The translations under genes and the position numbers were made by a program. Shown piece by piece: positions 16,988 to 25,817 of a stretch of 64,000 bases of DNA (its first letter is position 1; each line of letters begins with the position of its first letter). Source of the stretch: Saprospira grandis DSM 2844 (lineage in GTDB: Bacteria > Bacteroidota > Bacteroidia > Chitinophagales > Saprospiraceae). The notes below the pieces were generated by a model, which did not search any database, had not been told where the DNA came from, and saw only the letters and a list, made by a program, of their open reading frames with translations. The stretch covers positions 3,003,669-3,067,668 of the forward strand of contig NZ_JH719942.1 of NCBI RefSeq assembly GCF_000275825.1, written 5' to 3'.

Positions 16988-17002
16988 AAAACCGTTTAGA
17001 AG

Positions 17003-17137
17003 CGGTATTGCTTTGCCATGATATATGAATGAGGGTGGAAACCTTCATGAATTGAACGGCATCTAAAATTAAACAAAAGCTGCAGGGATTGGCCCAAAAA
17101 GACCAAAGCCCCAAACGGGAAGTTTGGGGCTTTGGTC
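17003..17137 (-). repeat. Duplicated 3' flank of the large paralogous genes (copy 1)
   Basis: This stretch recurs almost unchanged at 19486-19616, downstream of the neighbouring paralogue. It contains a GAGGGT..AACC hairpin, the sequence GAATTGAACGGCATCTAAAA, and the terminator hairpin. It shows that the tandem duplication included the 3' untranslated region. Confidence 0.85.
17096..17137 (-). terminator. Terminator of the first paralogous gene
   Basis: A perfect 16-bp stem (GACCAAAGCCCCAAAC and its complement) with a 5-base loop is followed by TTTTT on the minus strand. Confidence 0.88.
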
Positions 17138-17167
17138 TAAGCGAAAAGGGCCAAAAAAATAGGCCAT

Positions 17168-19267
17168 TTAGGATTGTTTTTCTCTCCAAGAACTATCCCC
17201 TTTTAGGCTAACCGTCCAAGGACCAGATTGATTTTGTTTAAAATCTAAAGCTACTTGTTGAACTTTATCTGCAATGAGCTCAGAAGACAGTTTTAGGTCG
17301 AAGCGAATGCGCACAGAAGGATACTCTTTTATGCCCGACCAACTGCTGGGGTCGGCACTAATATAATTGCCAATATTAAAACTTAAGGCTTTTGCTAATT
17401 GACTAAGATCAGTACTATTGGTGGGGTCTTCTCCCTTCGCTATCCATTTATCTTTGGTGACCCCTAGAAATGTCTCTACATGATAGTTTACTACTAGTTG
17501 AACGGCTATTATTGTAGTAGCTATACATTTTTCAAACTTGGGGGCTAAGCACTTTTGCTCAATGACCGAGGCGGTTAATGATACTCCTTCATTATTATAG
17601 CCTTTTATCCATTTTTCTCCTTCATCATTGAGCGCAACAACAAAGGCTGCAGGCCTTGACTTGCCTTGAAATAAGACATTTTTCAGCGCATAATCTACTT
17701 TCAGGCGCATTTCTCCATCAAAGTTGATAAAGGGAAAATCAGCATGTTTAAATGCTAGTTGGACAAAGTAACTAGAGTCTTTAAATTCTGGTTTTTGAAT
17801 GGTCTTATAAGCGCATCGACTCGCTTGCAAAACTATATATTCTAAACCAGCAGGAGCAGGAAGTAAGCTGATTTTAAATTTAAGCAAGTAATCTTTTTGT
17901 ACTTGAATTTCAGGATTTGCTTTTAGCCGACTAATCACTGTGTTTAGTCTATCCTCTTCTCCAAGCCCTAAAATGCTATCTTGAAAGACGCAGTCTAAAA
18001 GTTGCTGCTGTGAAAACTTTGTTTTTTCCCCATTCAAAAACTTCATTTTAGATGATAAGACTACCTCTTTAATTCGGTCATAAACAAAAAAGGCATCTTC
18101 CCCCTTTATTCCCTCCATAAATTCATGTTCTAAACTAGCGAGAAACTGATCTTTATTGATGCAGCGCTGAGGGTTTTGACGAAGAAGCGTTTTAAATTCA
18201 CTGATCCAAGCTGAGCAGGCTGATCGAATCCATTTTTTTGCTTCTTCGTCCTTAATTTCAAGGAGGAGCTGCTCTTTTACAAAACATCCTGTAGACCAAT
18301 TATTGGCCAATAACTCTTGTTCATTGATTTTGGCAATAGCCATATCTTCCTTAAACCAATTTTCTGCAAAGTCTTTTGGAAGTTTAGTATTGTCCAAGAG
18401 TATTTTCTTCAATAATTGAGGATCATACTCTTGCTCTGCTTGAATCGCAGCGGCCCAATTTTGAAATAAATAGGCATGCAATTTAGGGTGTATCCCTTGC
18501 CTCGCAGCCGTCAAATTAGAAATACAGGAGGTAGATTTAATTTTATACTTGAAGTATTCCTCTGCAGCTGGGAGCAAGTCGTATTCATTATTGATTTTCA
18601 TTTTAATATAGCTGATTACCCCAGCTAGTTTTTCTTCTAACAGGAGAAGATCCTTTTTTTGCTGCTCTATTAGTTCCTCCTCCGTCAAAAAGTCATCTTT
18701 GGCCAGGGCTTGGTCCAAAATGCTTTCTAGTTGCTGATAGCTAATTTTCTTTAGTAAATTCTCTTCTTTGATACTAAAGGTATTGAACCAGTTCGCCTTG
18801 ATTTGATCTTCTTGGCTGTATTTTTCTAAAATGGCCAAAAAGGCCGCTAGAAAGTCTTCAACATTGGTATCAATAGGAATTACTTTAATCTCCTTATGGA
18901 GTTGTTTACTGAGCGGACCAGGAACTTGATTGAAAAATAATACTAAATCTGAACGTAACTTAATAAGGCCAACCCCCGTTTTTAAAGCTGGCTTTTTTCC
19001 AAGTCTAGATGATACTCCTTGCTGAAGATCTGCAAAAAATAGCGCTAGTTGTTGTCTGTACCGCTCCTTCGGAATATCCTCTTCCTTAAGGGCCAAAAAT
19101 AGCTGCTCCAAATTGGCCTTTTCCATTTTGAGCTGTGGCTTAAAGGCCTTTAGGCCCGCTTTGGTCTTGAGCAAAGCCGCTTTTAGGCTTGGGCGATCGG
19201 GGTCCTCTGCAGGAAGCTCCTGATAAAGTGAATGTAGCTCTAGATATTGGGCCAAGGTTTTCTTCAT
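17168..19267 (-). CDS. Large unknown protein, paralogue 1 (5' end frameshifted)
   Basis: This open frame encodes 699 residues. The first ~200 match the neighbouring protein closely, with blocks such as LHSLYQELPAEDPDRPSLKA, EDIPKE.YRQ and QVPGPLSKQL, then a long near-identical block ending DFLTEEEL. The remainder (a beta-rich C-terminal half with NFDGEMRLKVDYAL and similar strands) does not resemble the paralogue. No known domain was recognised. One extra base in a homopolymer at 19258-19261 puts the signal peptide in another frame, so as read the protein lacks it. Base composition is AT-richer than the neighbours. It could be a decayed gene, a phase-variable one, or a sequencing error. Confidence 0.65.
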   Translation of the reverse strand: MKKTLAQYLELHSLYQELPAEDPDRPSLKAALLKTKAGLKAFKPQLKMEKANLEQLFLALKEEDIPKERYRQQLALFFADLQQGVSSRLGKKPALKTGVGLIKLRSDLVLFFNQVPGPLSKQLHKEIKVIPIDTNVEDFLAAFLAILEKYSQEDQIKANWFNTFSIKEENLLKKISYQQLESILDQALAKDDFLTEEELIEQQKKDLLLLEEKLAGVISYIKMKINNEYDLLPAAEEYFKYKIKSTSCISNLTAARQGIHPKLHAYLFQNWAAAIQAEQEYDPQLLKKILLDNTKLPKDFAENWFKEDMAIAKINEQELLANNWSTGCFVKEQLLLEIKDEEAKKWIRSACSAWISEFKTLLRQNPQRCINKDQFLASLEHEFMEGIKGEDAFFVYDRIKEVVLSSKMKFLNGEKTKFSQQQLLDCVFQDSILGLGEEDRLNTVISRLKANPEIQVQKDYLLKFKISLLPAPAGLEYIVLQASRCAYKTIQKPEFKDSSYFVQLAFKHADFPFINFDGEMRLKVDYALKNVLFQGKSRPAAFVVALNDEGEKWIKGYNNEGVSLTASVIEQKCLAPKFEKCIATTIIAVQLVVNYHVETFLGVTKDKWIAKGEDPTNSTDLSQLAKALSFNIGNYISADPSSWSGIKEYPSVRIRFDLKLSSELIADKVQQVALDFKQNQSGPWTVSLKGDSSWREKQS

Positions 19268-19391
19268 AAAGGGCTGTATCTTCTTGATACTGCTGCTGCT
19301 TTGCCAAAAAAAGTTCTCGCTGCTTCATCTGTAATAAATTTAGATGGCCAAAAAATAAACTCGATAACAGAAAAATGGCTAATGCTTTCAT
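19258..19391 (-). pseudogene. Out-of-frame N-terminal segment of paralogue 1 (signal peptide part)
   Basis: From ATG 19391 the sequence encodes MKALAIFLLSSLFFGHLNL and the start of the coiled-coil region exactly as in the paralogue at 21925. It then leaves frame at the TTTT run (plus strand 19258-19261), where the paralogue has TTT (21793-21795). After the shift it reads 60-odd unrelated residues and stops at 19140. Confidence 0.75.
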
Positions 19392-19412
19392 CATTTTGCT
19401 TTTGTGTTTACG

Positions 19413-19444
19413 TAAAGGTAGTAACTTTTACTTATAAACGCAAA
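19413..19444 (-). promoter_or_regulatory. Shared promoter motif, copy 1 (paralogue 1)
   Basis: Minus strand: TTTGCG, then a conserved spacer GTTTATAAGTAAAAGTTAC, then TACCTTTA, 22 bp before the ATG. The same arrangement occurs at 21947-21978, 40541-40570 and 60517-60548, including the spacer. Confidence 0.6.
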
Positions 19445-19485
19445 GTAAGTTTGAATTTTTTGGAGGCCTAGTCACCCATACAACA

Positions 19486-19616
19486 ATGGTATTGCTTCGC
19501 AATGATATATGGATGAGGGTTTCAACCCTCATGAATTGAACGGCATCTAAAATTAAACAAAAGCTGCAGGGATTGGCCCAAAAAGAGCAAAGCCCCAAAC
19601 GGGAAGTTTGGGGCTC
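19486..19616 (-). repeat. Duplicated 3' flank of the large paralogous genes (copy 2)
   Basis: Near-identical to 17003-17137. The hairpin GAGGGTTTCAACCCTC is perfect here, whereas copy 1 has an imperfect version. Confidence 0.85.
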
Positions 19617-19617
19617 T
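19581..19617 (-). terminator. Terminator of the second paralogous gene
   Basis: Stem AGCCCCAAAC / GTTTGGGGCT with a 5-base loop. On the minus strand it continues GCTCTTTTT. Confidence 0.8.
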
Positions 19618-19630
19618 GAATAGCTGATTT

Positions 19631-21925
19631 TTATTTTTTTACTTTTGGGGTTTGCTCCCAAAAAAGGCTTGCTTTATGTTCATCATCTACTTTTAACCCA
19701 TAGTTAGGTATGGGATTAAATTTAACGGGACCTCTTAAGTGGTTTTGGAGGAGCAGGCTTTCGATTCCTTTGGGATAAGAACTTAACTGGACCTCCATTT
19801 TTGCCAGGTAATCTATTTTTATTTCTGGATTGTTAATGTCAAAGGATATTGGCCCTATACTTACTGAAGAGCCAAAGTACTTGCGTATTTCTTCTAGTAG
19901 ATAAAAAGGAATCTCATCCTCATCAAGCGTCGATAAAGCAGTGGTATCTATCCCCAATATAGAGAATAGATCAATCTCGGCACGAACACTAAATACCCAA
20001 TAGCTATCCATGCTATTTCTATTCCTTTGGCGTCGAATACCATCTGATGTTAGGCTAGAAATTTCCATATTGGCTATCTTGGCCCCTCTAGCAATGACGG
20101 GGCTTTTGCTCTCATCAAAAGAGAGAAACGCAACTTGCCGGAGGCTGTTACCTACTCCAGGGGCTATACCGTAGACATATTTTAGAGGGAAACCAATAGT
20201 CACTTTATCAAAGTGAGCAAGTCTTTCTTCTCCTTGAAGTGAAAATGTTATGGGCATTTGGGCCAAGTTGTAAACAGCATCTATAGGCTCTAAAAGCAGT
20301 GGTTTGGGCCCCTGACAACGACTTGCTCGAATTGCTTTTTCCCATTCTTTGGCTGGGGATAAGAGCACTACTGCACTATCTGCCAATTGCTTAATCTCCT
20401 CGGCTAATAAGTTATTAAAAGGATCTACTCGTTGAAACTCTTTATCGCCCAGAAAATCATCCCAAGCTTCTGTGGCAAAATCTTTCATGTAAAGATGATC
20501 TTCCTTGGGGTCGATTTGATCCATTTTAGCTAAAAAATAATCTTCTAAAAGCGGTATTTTTAGCCCAGTTGCTGTCGATGCTGAAAAAAGATAGCTTAGA
20601 CTAGCCTTCCATCGCTTTTTGTTTAGGCAGTAATTGCTAATATTAGGATCTTTTATACTGGGCTGTAGTTTTTTAAACCAAGCTTCGATTTTTTCTTTTA
20701 GCTGTACAATAGCGACTTCTCGGCCTACTTGGGTCCGTAGTAATCCTTTATCAAAACAACTACGGACCCAATTATCGGGGTAGAGTTCTGAGCTAACAGG
20801 ATCTTTTTTAATTAACTGATGTTTTTTTACGTCATAAAATTCTTGACAAAATAGATTTTCACTAAAAATTGGAGAAAGTGTCAGGCTACTAAGAATTTTA
20901 GTGCTTAACTCCTCTATCGAGTAGTGCTTACTACTATCTAGTTGAGCAGCCAATTGTTTAATGAGTTCTGCTCGAACAAGAGGATGTCCTGTATTTAACT
21001 TTCCTAAATGTTCTACCAACTCTTTGGCAGAAATACAATATTCTAATCCACTTTCCTTTTCTAAAGGCTTTACCCCCAGATTAAAGAGTTCAAATACAAG
21101 CTCAGATTTACCCTCCTTTAAGGTTTTACGGAACTTAGCCAGCTCTTCTCGGTAAGTGGAATCTGCTTCTTTTTTTTCCTCTATTTCTCTCTTTTTCTTC
21201 TCTTCCAACTCCTCCTCCGTCAAAAAGTCATCCTTGGCCAGGGCCTGGTCCAAAATGCTTTCTAGTTGCTGATAGCTAATTTTCTTTAGTAAATTCTCTT
21301 CTTTGATACTAAAGGTATTGAACCAGTTCGCCTTGATTTGATCTTCTTGGCTGTATTTCTCTAAAATGGCCAAAAAGGCCGCTAGAAAGTCTTCAACATT
21401 GGTATCAATAGGAATCGCTTTAACCTCCTTATTGAGTTGTTTACTGAGTGGACCTGGAATCTGTTTGAAGAATTGAGCTAATTGCGATTGAAAAATACTC
21501 AGAGGCGTACTCTCCTTTAGTTTAGGCGATTTACCAATTCTTGATTTAAGTACTTTAGATGTCCCCTTAAAGAAGTCTGCTAATAATTTTCTGTACTGCT
21601 CCTTCGGAATATCCTCTTCCTTAAGGGCCAAAAATAGCTGCTCCAAATTGGCCTTATCCATTTTGAGCTGTGGCTTAAAGGCCTTTAGGCCCGCTTTGGT
21701 CTTGAGCAAAGCCGCCTTTAGGCTTGGGCGATCGGGATCCTCTGCAGGAAGCTCCTGATAAAGTGAATGTAGCTCTTGATATTGGGCCAAGGTTTCTTCA
21801 TAAAGGGCTGTATCTTCTTGATACTGCTGTTGTTTTGCCAAAAAAAGTTCTCGCTGCTTCATCTGTAATAGGTTTAGATGACCAAAAAATAAACTGGATA
21901 AGAGAAAAATGGCTAATGCTTTCAT
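19631..21925 (-). CDS. Large unknown secreted or membrane-anchored protein, paralogue 2 (intact)
   Basis: The 764-residue protein starts with a hydrophobic signal or anchor segment (ALAIFLLSSLFFGHLNLL). A Gln/Glu-rich coiled-coil stretch follows, then a Lys/Leu-rich helical region to about residue 225 that is nearly shared with paralogue 1, then a divergent body. The coil at about 225-255 (EEKKKREIEEKKEAD) marks the switch from shared to private sequence. No catalytic motif or known domain was recognised. The second half is richer in strands. Promoter, N-terminus and terminator are all shared with paralogue 1. A secreted or surface role is likely from the leader; the rest is unknown. Confidence 0.8.
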   Translation of the reverse strand: MKALAIFLLSSLFFGHLNLLQMKQRELFLAKQQQYQEDTALYEETLAQYQELHSLYQELPAEDPDRPSLKAALLKTKAGLKAFKPQLKMDKANLEQLFLALKEEDIPKEQYRKLLADFFKGTSKVLKSRIGKSPKLKESTPLSIFQSQLAQFFKQIPGPLSKQLNKEVKAIPIDTNVEDFLAAFLAILEKYSQEDQIKANWFNTFSIKEENLLKKISYQQLESILDQALAKDDFLTEEELEEKKKREIEEKKEADSTYREELAKFRKTLKEGKSELVFELFNLGVKPLEKESGLEYCISAKELVEHLGKLNTGHPLVRAELIKQLAAQLDSSKHYSIEELSTKILSSLTLSPIFSENLFCQEFYDVKKHQLIKKDPVSSELYPDNWVRSCFDKGLLRTQVGREVAIVQLKEKIEAWFKKLQPSIKDPNISNYCLNKKRWKASLSYLFSASTATGLKIPLLEDYFLAKMDQIDPKEDHLYMKDFATEAWDDFLGDKEFQRVDPFNNLLAEEIKQLADSAVVLLSPAKEWEKAIRASRCQGPKPLLLEPIDAVYNLAQMPITFSLQGEERLAHFDKVTIGFPLKYVYGIAPGVGNSLRQVAFLSFDESKSPVIARGAKIANMEISSLTSDGIRRQRNRNSMDSYWVFSVRAEIDLFSILGIDTTALSTLDEDEIPFYLLEEIRKYFGSSVSIGPISFDINNPEIKIDYLAKMEVQLSSYPKGIESLLLQNHLRGPVKFNPIPNYGLKVDDEHKASLFWEQTPKVKK

Positions 21926-21946
21926 CGCTTTGTTTTTGTGTTTACA

Positions 21947-21978
21947 TGAAAGTAGTAACTTTTACATATAAACGCAAA
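21947..21978 (-). promoter_or_regulatory. Shared promoter motif, copy 2 (paralogue 2)
   Basis: Minus strand: TTTGCG, spacer GTTTATATGTAAAAGTTAC, TACTTTCA, 22 bp before the ATG at 21925. Confidence 0.6.
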
Positions 21979-22003
21979 ATAACTTTGAAATTTTTATCAA
22001 AAA

Positions 22004-22150
22004 ATGGCCGAAGGCCATTTGGCCTAGCGATGCGGCGGGGTGGCCGTTAGGCCAGACCGAAGGCGAAACGAAGTGTAGCCTGAAGGGCCGAGCAGACCTG
22101 CGAGCCCCAAAGCGTAGCGCCGCAAGGCCGCAGGCCGCAGCGGAGGCCCC
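22004..22150 (-). repeat. GC-rich modular hairpin repeat, copy 8 (GGCCT/AGGCC type)
   Basis: Minus strand: head GGGGCCTCCGC, GCGGC hairpin, GGCGCTACG, GGGGCTCGCAGGTCTGC, CTCGGCCCT, hairpin, GGTCTGGCC, tail CATCGCTAGGCC, final GGCCTTCGGCC hairpin. It lies in a divergent intergenic region, where no gene's 3' end is present. Confidence 0.9.
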
Positions 22151-22179
22151 AAAAAGAAAAAAACTTCAAAACGGAAGTT
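22151..22179 (-). terminator. Terminator-like hairpin before the repeat copy
   Basis: On the minus strand AACTTC, a 6-base loop, GAAGTT and TTTTTTT lead straight into the repeat head. No minus-strand gene ends here: rluF on the right is on the plus strand. The hairpin may belong to the repeat or be a relic. Confidence 0.45.
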
Positions 22180-22242
22180 GGCGGCTTTTCCTCCTCCTTT
22201 TCATTTTCTGCCGTATCTTAGGGCCGAAAATTAGCAACAGAT

Positions 22243-22947
22243 ATGAGTCAAGATAATAGCATTAGCCTCAATAAATATATTAGTAGCAAAGGGATTTGCT
22301 CTAGACGAGAGGCCGATCGTTGGATCGAAGAGGGCCGCTTGAAAATTAACGGGCAATTGGCCAAAAAAGGAAACCGAGTGTCGCCTGGAGATGAGGTGCT
22401 GCTAGATGGCAAAGCCCTGCCCAAAGCGCCCAAAAAACTATATATCGCCTTTCATAAGCCCGCAGGCGTAACTTGTACCACCGATCGTAGAGATCGCAGT
22501 AATATTGTCGATTTTATTGGGCATAAGGAGCGGATCTTTCCCATTGGCCGCCTAGACAAGCCCTCTACGGGCCTCATTTTACTCACGAATGATGGCGATA
22601 TGGTCAATCCTATTTTGCGGGTAGAAAATGGGCATGAAAAAGAATATATCGTTACCGTAGATCAGCCCATCAATAGTCGATTTCTGCAGCGCATGGCTGG
22701 GGGGCTGCCTATCTTGGGTAAAATCACAAAAAAGGCCCAAGTAGAACAACTTGGGCCAAAACGCTTTCGGATTATCTTGAAGCAAGGACTCAACCGACAG
22801 ATTCGGCGGATGTGCGAGTACCTTGGCTATGAGGTGCGTACCCTCAAAAGAGTACGGATTATGAATATTGAATTGGAGCAATTGCCCAAAGGCCAATGGA
22901 GAGAACTAAGCGCCCAGGAGCTTAAAAATCTAGAAAAACAACTTTAG
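22243..22947 (+). CDS. rluF: 23S rRNA pseudouridine synthase, RluF-like
   Basis: The 234-residue protein has an N-terminal S4 RNA-binding domain (about 8-55: LNKYISSKGICSRREADRWI) and a RsuA/RluB/F catalytic domain with GRLDKPSTG at 102-110, Asp105 being catalytic. The HEKEYIVTVD and QGLNRQIRRMCEYLGYEV segments match RluF, which converts U2604 of 23S rRNA, more closely than RluB or RsuA. No partner gene is evident. Confidence 0.88.
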   Translation: MSQDNSISLNKYISSKGICSRREADRWIEEGRLKINGQLAKKGNRVSPGDEVLLDGKALPKAPKKLYIAFHKPAGVTCTTDRRDRSNIVDFIGHKERIFPIGRLDKPSTGLILLTNDGDMVNPILRVENGHEKEYIVTVDQPINSRFLQRMAGGLPILGKITKKAQVEQLGPKRFRIILKQGLNRQIRRMCEYLGYEVRTLKRVRIMNIELEQLPKGQWRELSAQELKNLEKQL

Positions 22948-22978
22948 GGTTCTTCTAGCTCTGGGAGGGTGCAGCTCA

Positions 22979-23575
22979 TTAAGCAGTTAGTGTTTTGCGC
23001 ACCATCTTTTGCAAGTACTCGCAACGGTGCACAAAGGCTTCGGGATCGCGATAAACTCCCTCATAATAAGTGAGGCCTTCATTGAGCATAATGAGGTATT
23101 CGGCTACCTGAGAAGGCGCAAACCCCCGAACAATTTTGGCCTCTATCCAGCGATCGGCTAAATCCTCTATGACCTCTCTAAAGCGGTTGTACATCTGCTG
23201 AAAACGCTCCCGAATTAGGTCGTGCCGAGAGCTAAGATAATAGCAGGCATAAAAGACCGAATGCTGGTCGGACATCTGCATCCATGCATGGCCAAACAAA
23301 ATATCAATGACCGTATCAAATTGTTCTTGAGGATTTTCTTTAGAAATGACCATATTGAGAAAAGCATCCTCATAGCGTTCTAGCAGAAAATCAACCAAGC
23401 CCACCACCATATCTTCCTTTGTTTTGAAGTAGTGAATGAGCAAACTAGGGTTTACATCCATGCTTTTGGCAATCTTAGCAATCGAACTGTTTTCAAAACC
23501 CTCTGTTAACATGACCTTATAGAAATGCTCTAGAATTTCTTGCTTTCTTTCTTCTGCCTTACTTTTTCTTCCCAT
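22979..23575 (-). CDS. TetR/AcrR-family transcriptional regulator
   Basis: From ATG 23575 the protein is 198 residues. It has the TetR N-terminal helix-turn-helix (about 10-55: ILEHFYKVMLTEGFENSSIA, KIAKSMDVNPSLLIHYFKTKE) and an all-helical ligand domain. A longer frame from a TTG at 23608 adds 11 unlikely residues. The target is unknown. It is divergent from the acylase gene 170 bp away, a common place for a regulated neighbour. Confidence 0.88.
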   Translation of the reverse strand: MGRKSKAEERKQEILEHFYKVMLTEGFENSSIAKIAKSMDVNPSLLIHYFKTKEDMVVGLVDFLLERYEDAFLNMVISKENPQEQFDTVIDILFGHAWMQMSDQHSVFYACYYLSSRHDLIRERFQQMYNRFREVIEDLADRWIEAKIVRGFAPSQVAEYLIMLNEGLTYYEGVYRDPEAFVHRCEYLQKMVRKTLTA

Positions 23576-23744
23576 ATTTTGTACTACGCTATATTTGGCC
23601 AAAACCAAAACTATGAACTTGCCTAGGCGAAATAGTTCGCTAAAAGAGCAAGATTTGTTATTTAATGAGTTTTTAGATAAGGGGCGGGGCGCAAAATAGC
23701 ATAATAAGATTGTATTATAAAATCTATATACCAGTTATTCGCCT

Positions 23745-25817
23745 ATGTTGTTTAAAAAAACGATGTTATATTTTTTGTCAGTCTTGTTGATTTGTCCATT
23801 GTTTGCTCAGCAAAAAATAGAACCAAAATCAATAGATATTGTTCGGGATAGTTTTGGGATGCCGCATATTTTTGCCCCAACCAACCCAGCGGTGGTCTAT
23901 GGTTTGGCTTGGGCCAATGCCGAAGATAATTTTGAGGCCATGCAAGAGACCGTCCTTATCTCTAAAGGTTTAATGGGGCGCTATAAGGGCAAGGAAGGGG
24001 CTGCCTTTGACTATTTTGTGAAGGCTATTGACCTAGATCGGCACTATGAAGCCCAAAAGGACCAACTGAGCGATGAGTTTATGCAGCTGCTTTCCGCTTA
24101 TGTCACTGCGCTGAATGATTTTGCCAAAAAACAGCCCGAAAGAGTACTCTTTAAGCGAGCCTTTCCTGTCACAGAAAAAGATATACTCAAGGTCTACCTT
24201 TTGTCTTTTGCCGCCCTATCGGGCCTGCCCGATGCCCTAGGCGATATTGTGGAGGGCCGAGAACCTGGCGCTTTTAGCCAAGAAGCTCCCCTGGGCTCTA
24301 ATGCTTATGCCATGAGCAAAAGCCGAACCGCTAGCGGCCAGACCTACCTGGCCATCAATCCCCATTTTATGTTGGAAGGTCCGCTCTCTTTTTATGAGGC
24401 CCATCTTTGCTCTGAAGAGGGCTGGAATATTACGGGGGCACTCTTCCAAGGCGGAACTAGCGTCTTTATGGGCAATAATGAGCATCTGGGCTGGGGACAT
24501 ACCTTTAATTATCTAGATCTACTCGATATCTTTGAGCTAGATATGCACCCCAAAAAGAAAAAGCAGTATCGCTGGGGAGAAGGTTATAAGAAACTGCAAA
24601 CGCGCCGCTTTTGGCTCAAGGTGAAGGTCGGTGCATTTGTCCTTCCGGTTAGAAGAAAAACCTATTGGTCGGAGTTTGGCCCTACCTTTAAAGCCGCCAA
24701 CGGAAAGTATTATGCCCTGCGCAGCCCCGCTCTAGACGCCCTAGCCGCTGGCCAACAGTTTTATGAAATGGGTAAGGCCAAAAATCTCCAAGAGTTTAAA
24801 ACCGCCCTAGACCAAAATGCCTTGCCGCTCTTTAATATCGTCTATGCCGATAAGGAAGATAATCTGCTTTATCTCTGTAATGGCATGATTCCCCAACGAC
24901 CCGATAGCTTCGATTATAGCGGGATCCTTTTGGGCAAAAAAGAAAATTGCTGGAACAATTACCTGCCCCTAGAAGAAAAACCCTTACTCCAAAATCCAGA
25001 TTGTGGCTATCTGTTTAATACCAATAATACGCCCACAATCGCTAGCTGCGATTCGGTCCAAGAAGAAATGAAGGTCCCTTATACCGATCTTCGCCCCGGC
25101 CTGAATAATCGAGCACATCGCTTTCTCGAACTGATCGAAGCCGAAATAGGCCTACTCAATTGGGCCGATTTTAAGGCCATTAAGTTCGATCAACAACTCT
25201 CTAAGGCTTCTCCTTTCTATCAGTCTATTCAGTTTATCTATGACTTAAAGCCCGAAGATTATCCCCATCTGCGCAAACCCCTCAAAGAATTGCAAAACTG
25301 GTCCCTCTCTGCCGATGCAAAGGACCCCCGAGCAGGCTTGTTCCTCCTCACTTTCCAATATATCTTTAAGGAAAAAGGCTATGGCGATGAGGTCTTTATC
25401 TCTGGCCCAAAAATTAATACCGCCGAACTACTAGCTGGCCTAGAAAAAGCCAGCCGATACCTCTATAAACACCATAATAAACTCTTGGTCCCTATCTCCG
25501 AGCTGGCTCGCTACCAAAGAGGCGAGCAATGGCAGCCCACCTCTGGCTTTCCCGATATGCTTAGCCCCACTTATTACGATATGCCCAATGAAGACGGACA
25601 GTTGGTCCCCTCTTTTGGCGATACCTATATCCATTTTGTCCGCTTCAATGAGAATGGCCCCGCCCAAATCCAAACGCTTTTGCCCTATTTCAAAAGCCCC
25701 CAGATTCAAGCGTATAAGGATCAGGTAGAGGCCCTAGAAAAACGAAGCCTCAAAACAGTAGAAATGGATAAAATTAAGGTGATGAAGTCGGCCCTTAAAA
25801 TTTATCATCCCGAATAG
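23745..25817 (+). CDS. Penicillin acylase-family N-terminal nucleophile hydrolase
   Basis: The 690-residue exported protein has a signal peptide ending at LFAQ (about 21). The family maturation site is GSNAYAM at 184-190, where Ser185 would become the N-terminal nucleophile after self-cleavage into alpha and beta chains. The beta chain begins like other penicillin, cephalosporin and acyl-homoserine-lactone acylases, with TYLAINPHF and GWGHTFNYLDLLD following. The substrate could be an AHL, a lipopeptide or another amide. Its 3' end overlaps the convergent lipoprotein gene by 23 bp. Confidence 0.9.
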   Translation: MLFKKTMLYFLSVLLICPLFAQQKIEPKSIDIVRDSFGMPHIFAPTNPAVVYGLAWANAEDNFEAMQETVLISKGLMGRYKGKEGAAFDYFVKAIDLDRHYEAQKDQLSDEFMQLLSAYVTALNDFAKKQPERVLFKRAFPVTEKDILKVYLLSFAALSGLPDALGDIVEGREPGAFSQEAPLGSNAYAMSKSRTASGQTYLAINPHFMLEGPLSFYEAHLCSEEGWNITGALFQGGTSVFMGNNEHLGWGHTFNYLDLLDIFELDMHPKKKKQYRWGEGYKKLQTRRFWLKVKVGAFVLPVRRKTYWSEFGPTFKAANGKYYALRSPALDALAAGQQFYEMGKAKNLQEFKTALDQNALPLFNIVYADKEDNLLYLCNGMIPQRPDSFDYSGILLGKKENCWNNYLPLEEKPLLQNPDCGYLFNTNNTPTIASCDSVQEEMKVPYTDLRPGLNNRAHRFLELIEAEIGLLNWADFKAIKFDQQLSKASPFYQSIQFIYDLKPEDYPHLRKPLKELQNWSLSADAKDPRAGLFLLTFQYIFKEKGYGDEVFISGPKINTAELLAGLEKASRYLYKHHNKLLVPISELARYQRGEQWQPTSGFPDMLSPTYYDMPNEDGQLVPSFGDTYIHFVRFNENGPAQIQTLLPYFKSPQIQAYKDQVEALEKRSLKTVEMDKIKVMKSALKIYHPE

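Noticed and set aside
19140-19394. Independent 84-residue exported protein
   Set aside because: Its first half equals the N-terminus of the neighbouring paralogue; the rest is out-of-frame sequence after a one-base indel.
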